Positions 63,937-64,000 of a stretch of DNA of 64,000 nt are shown here, one piece after another (within the stretch, counting starts at the first letter, position 1; every line of letters begins with the position of its first letter). The translations under genes and the position numbers were made by a program. The notes beneath the pieces were generated by a model. The model saw only the letters and a list, made by a program, of their open reading frames with translations. It was not told the origin of the DNA and did not search any database. Source of the DNA: Telluribacter sp035998675 (GTDB taxonomy: Bacteria > Bacteroidota > Bacteroidia > Cytophagales > Spirosomataceae); contig NZ_DASYHI010000024.1 in assembly GCF_035998675.1 (NCBI RefSeq), forward strand, positions 186,001 through 250,000. Direction: 5' to 3'.

Positions 63937-64000
63937 ATGCTTCATTCCACCGAAACTACACCTGTCTCCGCTACCCAACGGGTTATTGATATCGAATCCA
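63937..64000 (+). CDS. start of a gene cut by the window edge
   Basis: An ATG at 63937 opens a frame that runs off the window: MLHSTETTPVSATQRVIDIES. The end QRVIDIES slightly resembles the start of arabinose-5-phosphate isomerases (KpsF family), but 21 residues are too few to call. It is divergent from the DUF5522 gene, with 99 bases between. Confidence 0.4.
   Translation, partial: MLHSTETTPVSATQRVIDIES

Noticed and set aside
1..64000. Mobile elements, CRISPR arrays, tRNA or rRNA genes
   Set aside because: No transposase or integrase gene, regularly spaced repeats, or cloverleaf/rRNA-like stretches were found in the gaps.

Overview
The window is a gene-dense chromosome segment of a Bacteroidota bacterium, most likely order Cytophagales (a Spirosoma/Dyadobacter/Persicitalea-like relative). 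The evidence is a SusC/SusD pair, DUF4249 with a TonB receptor, LytTR and HPt signalling proteins, a fused SecDF, DUF5522, almost no Shine-Dalgarno sequences, and promoter candidates of the Bacteroidota type (TTG, about 20 nt, TAnnTTTG). About 50 protein genes were placed. No rRNA, tRNA, insertion sequence, prophage, CRISPR array or clear pseudogene was seen. The tetranucleotide GTAC is visibly over-represented throughout.

Left part (1-14659): a small lipoprotein, two sodium:solute symporters, a myo-inositol oxygenase, a SusC/SusD outer-membrane uptake pair, and an overlapping DUF389 / CPA2 antiporter pair. Most lie on the minus strand and several are separated by clear hairpin terminators. 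The layout suggests uptake of a sugar or polyol across both membranes plus inositol oxidation.

Housekeeping block (14964-21472, minus): the conserved order yceD(DUF177)-rpmF-plsX-fabH-efp-accB-accC for fatty-acid initiation and translation. It has a good promoter upstream, a terminator-like hairpin after rpmF and a terminator after accC. A NeuD-like acetyltransferase with its own promoter candidate follows. At 22341-27973 (plus) is a four-gene set: M61 peptidase, lipoprotein 5'-nucleotidase, exported GH130-like protein and amidase.

Polysaccharide region (28257-44477): the most interesting part. A plus arm (HPt, glycosyltransferase, hexapeptide acyltransferase, GT2) meets a nine-gene minus arm (O-antigen ligase/polymerase, receiver protein, phosphoglycosyltransferase, half-size TolC-like protein, Wzc-like protein with a C-terminal SPOR domain, glycosyltransferase, flippase, two GT2 enzymes) stop-to-stop with two bases between. 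Paralogous HPt proteins stand at both borders, a stand-alone receiver lies inside, the initiating transferase carries a degenerate receiver and a four-cysteine insertion, and a LytTR regulator follows the second HPt. I infer a Wzx/Wzy-type exopolysaccharide system with a built-in phosphorelay whose kinase is encoded elsewhere.

Right part (44641-64000): pdhB, a ModF-like twin ABC ATPase, a small unknown protein, AGCS and APC amino-acid transporters, SecDF, nadC, an exported helix-hairpin-helix/barrel protein, a TolB-like lipoprotein, a TonB receptor with DUF4249 partner separated by an NmrA-like gene, rpmB, a DUF5522 protein and the start of an unidentified gene at the edge.
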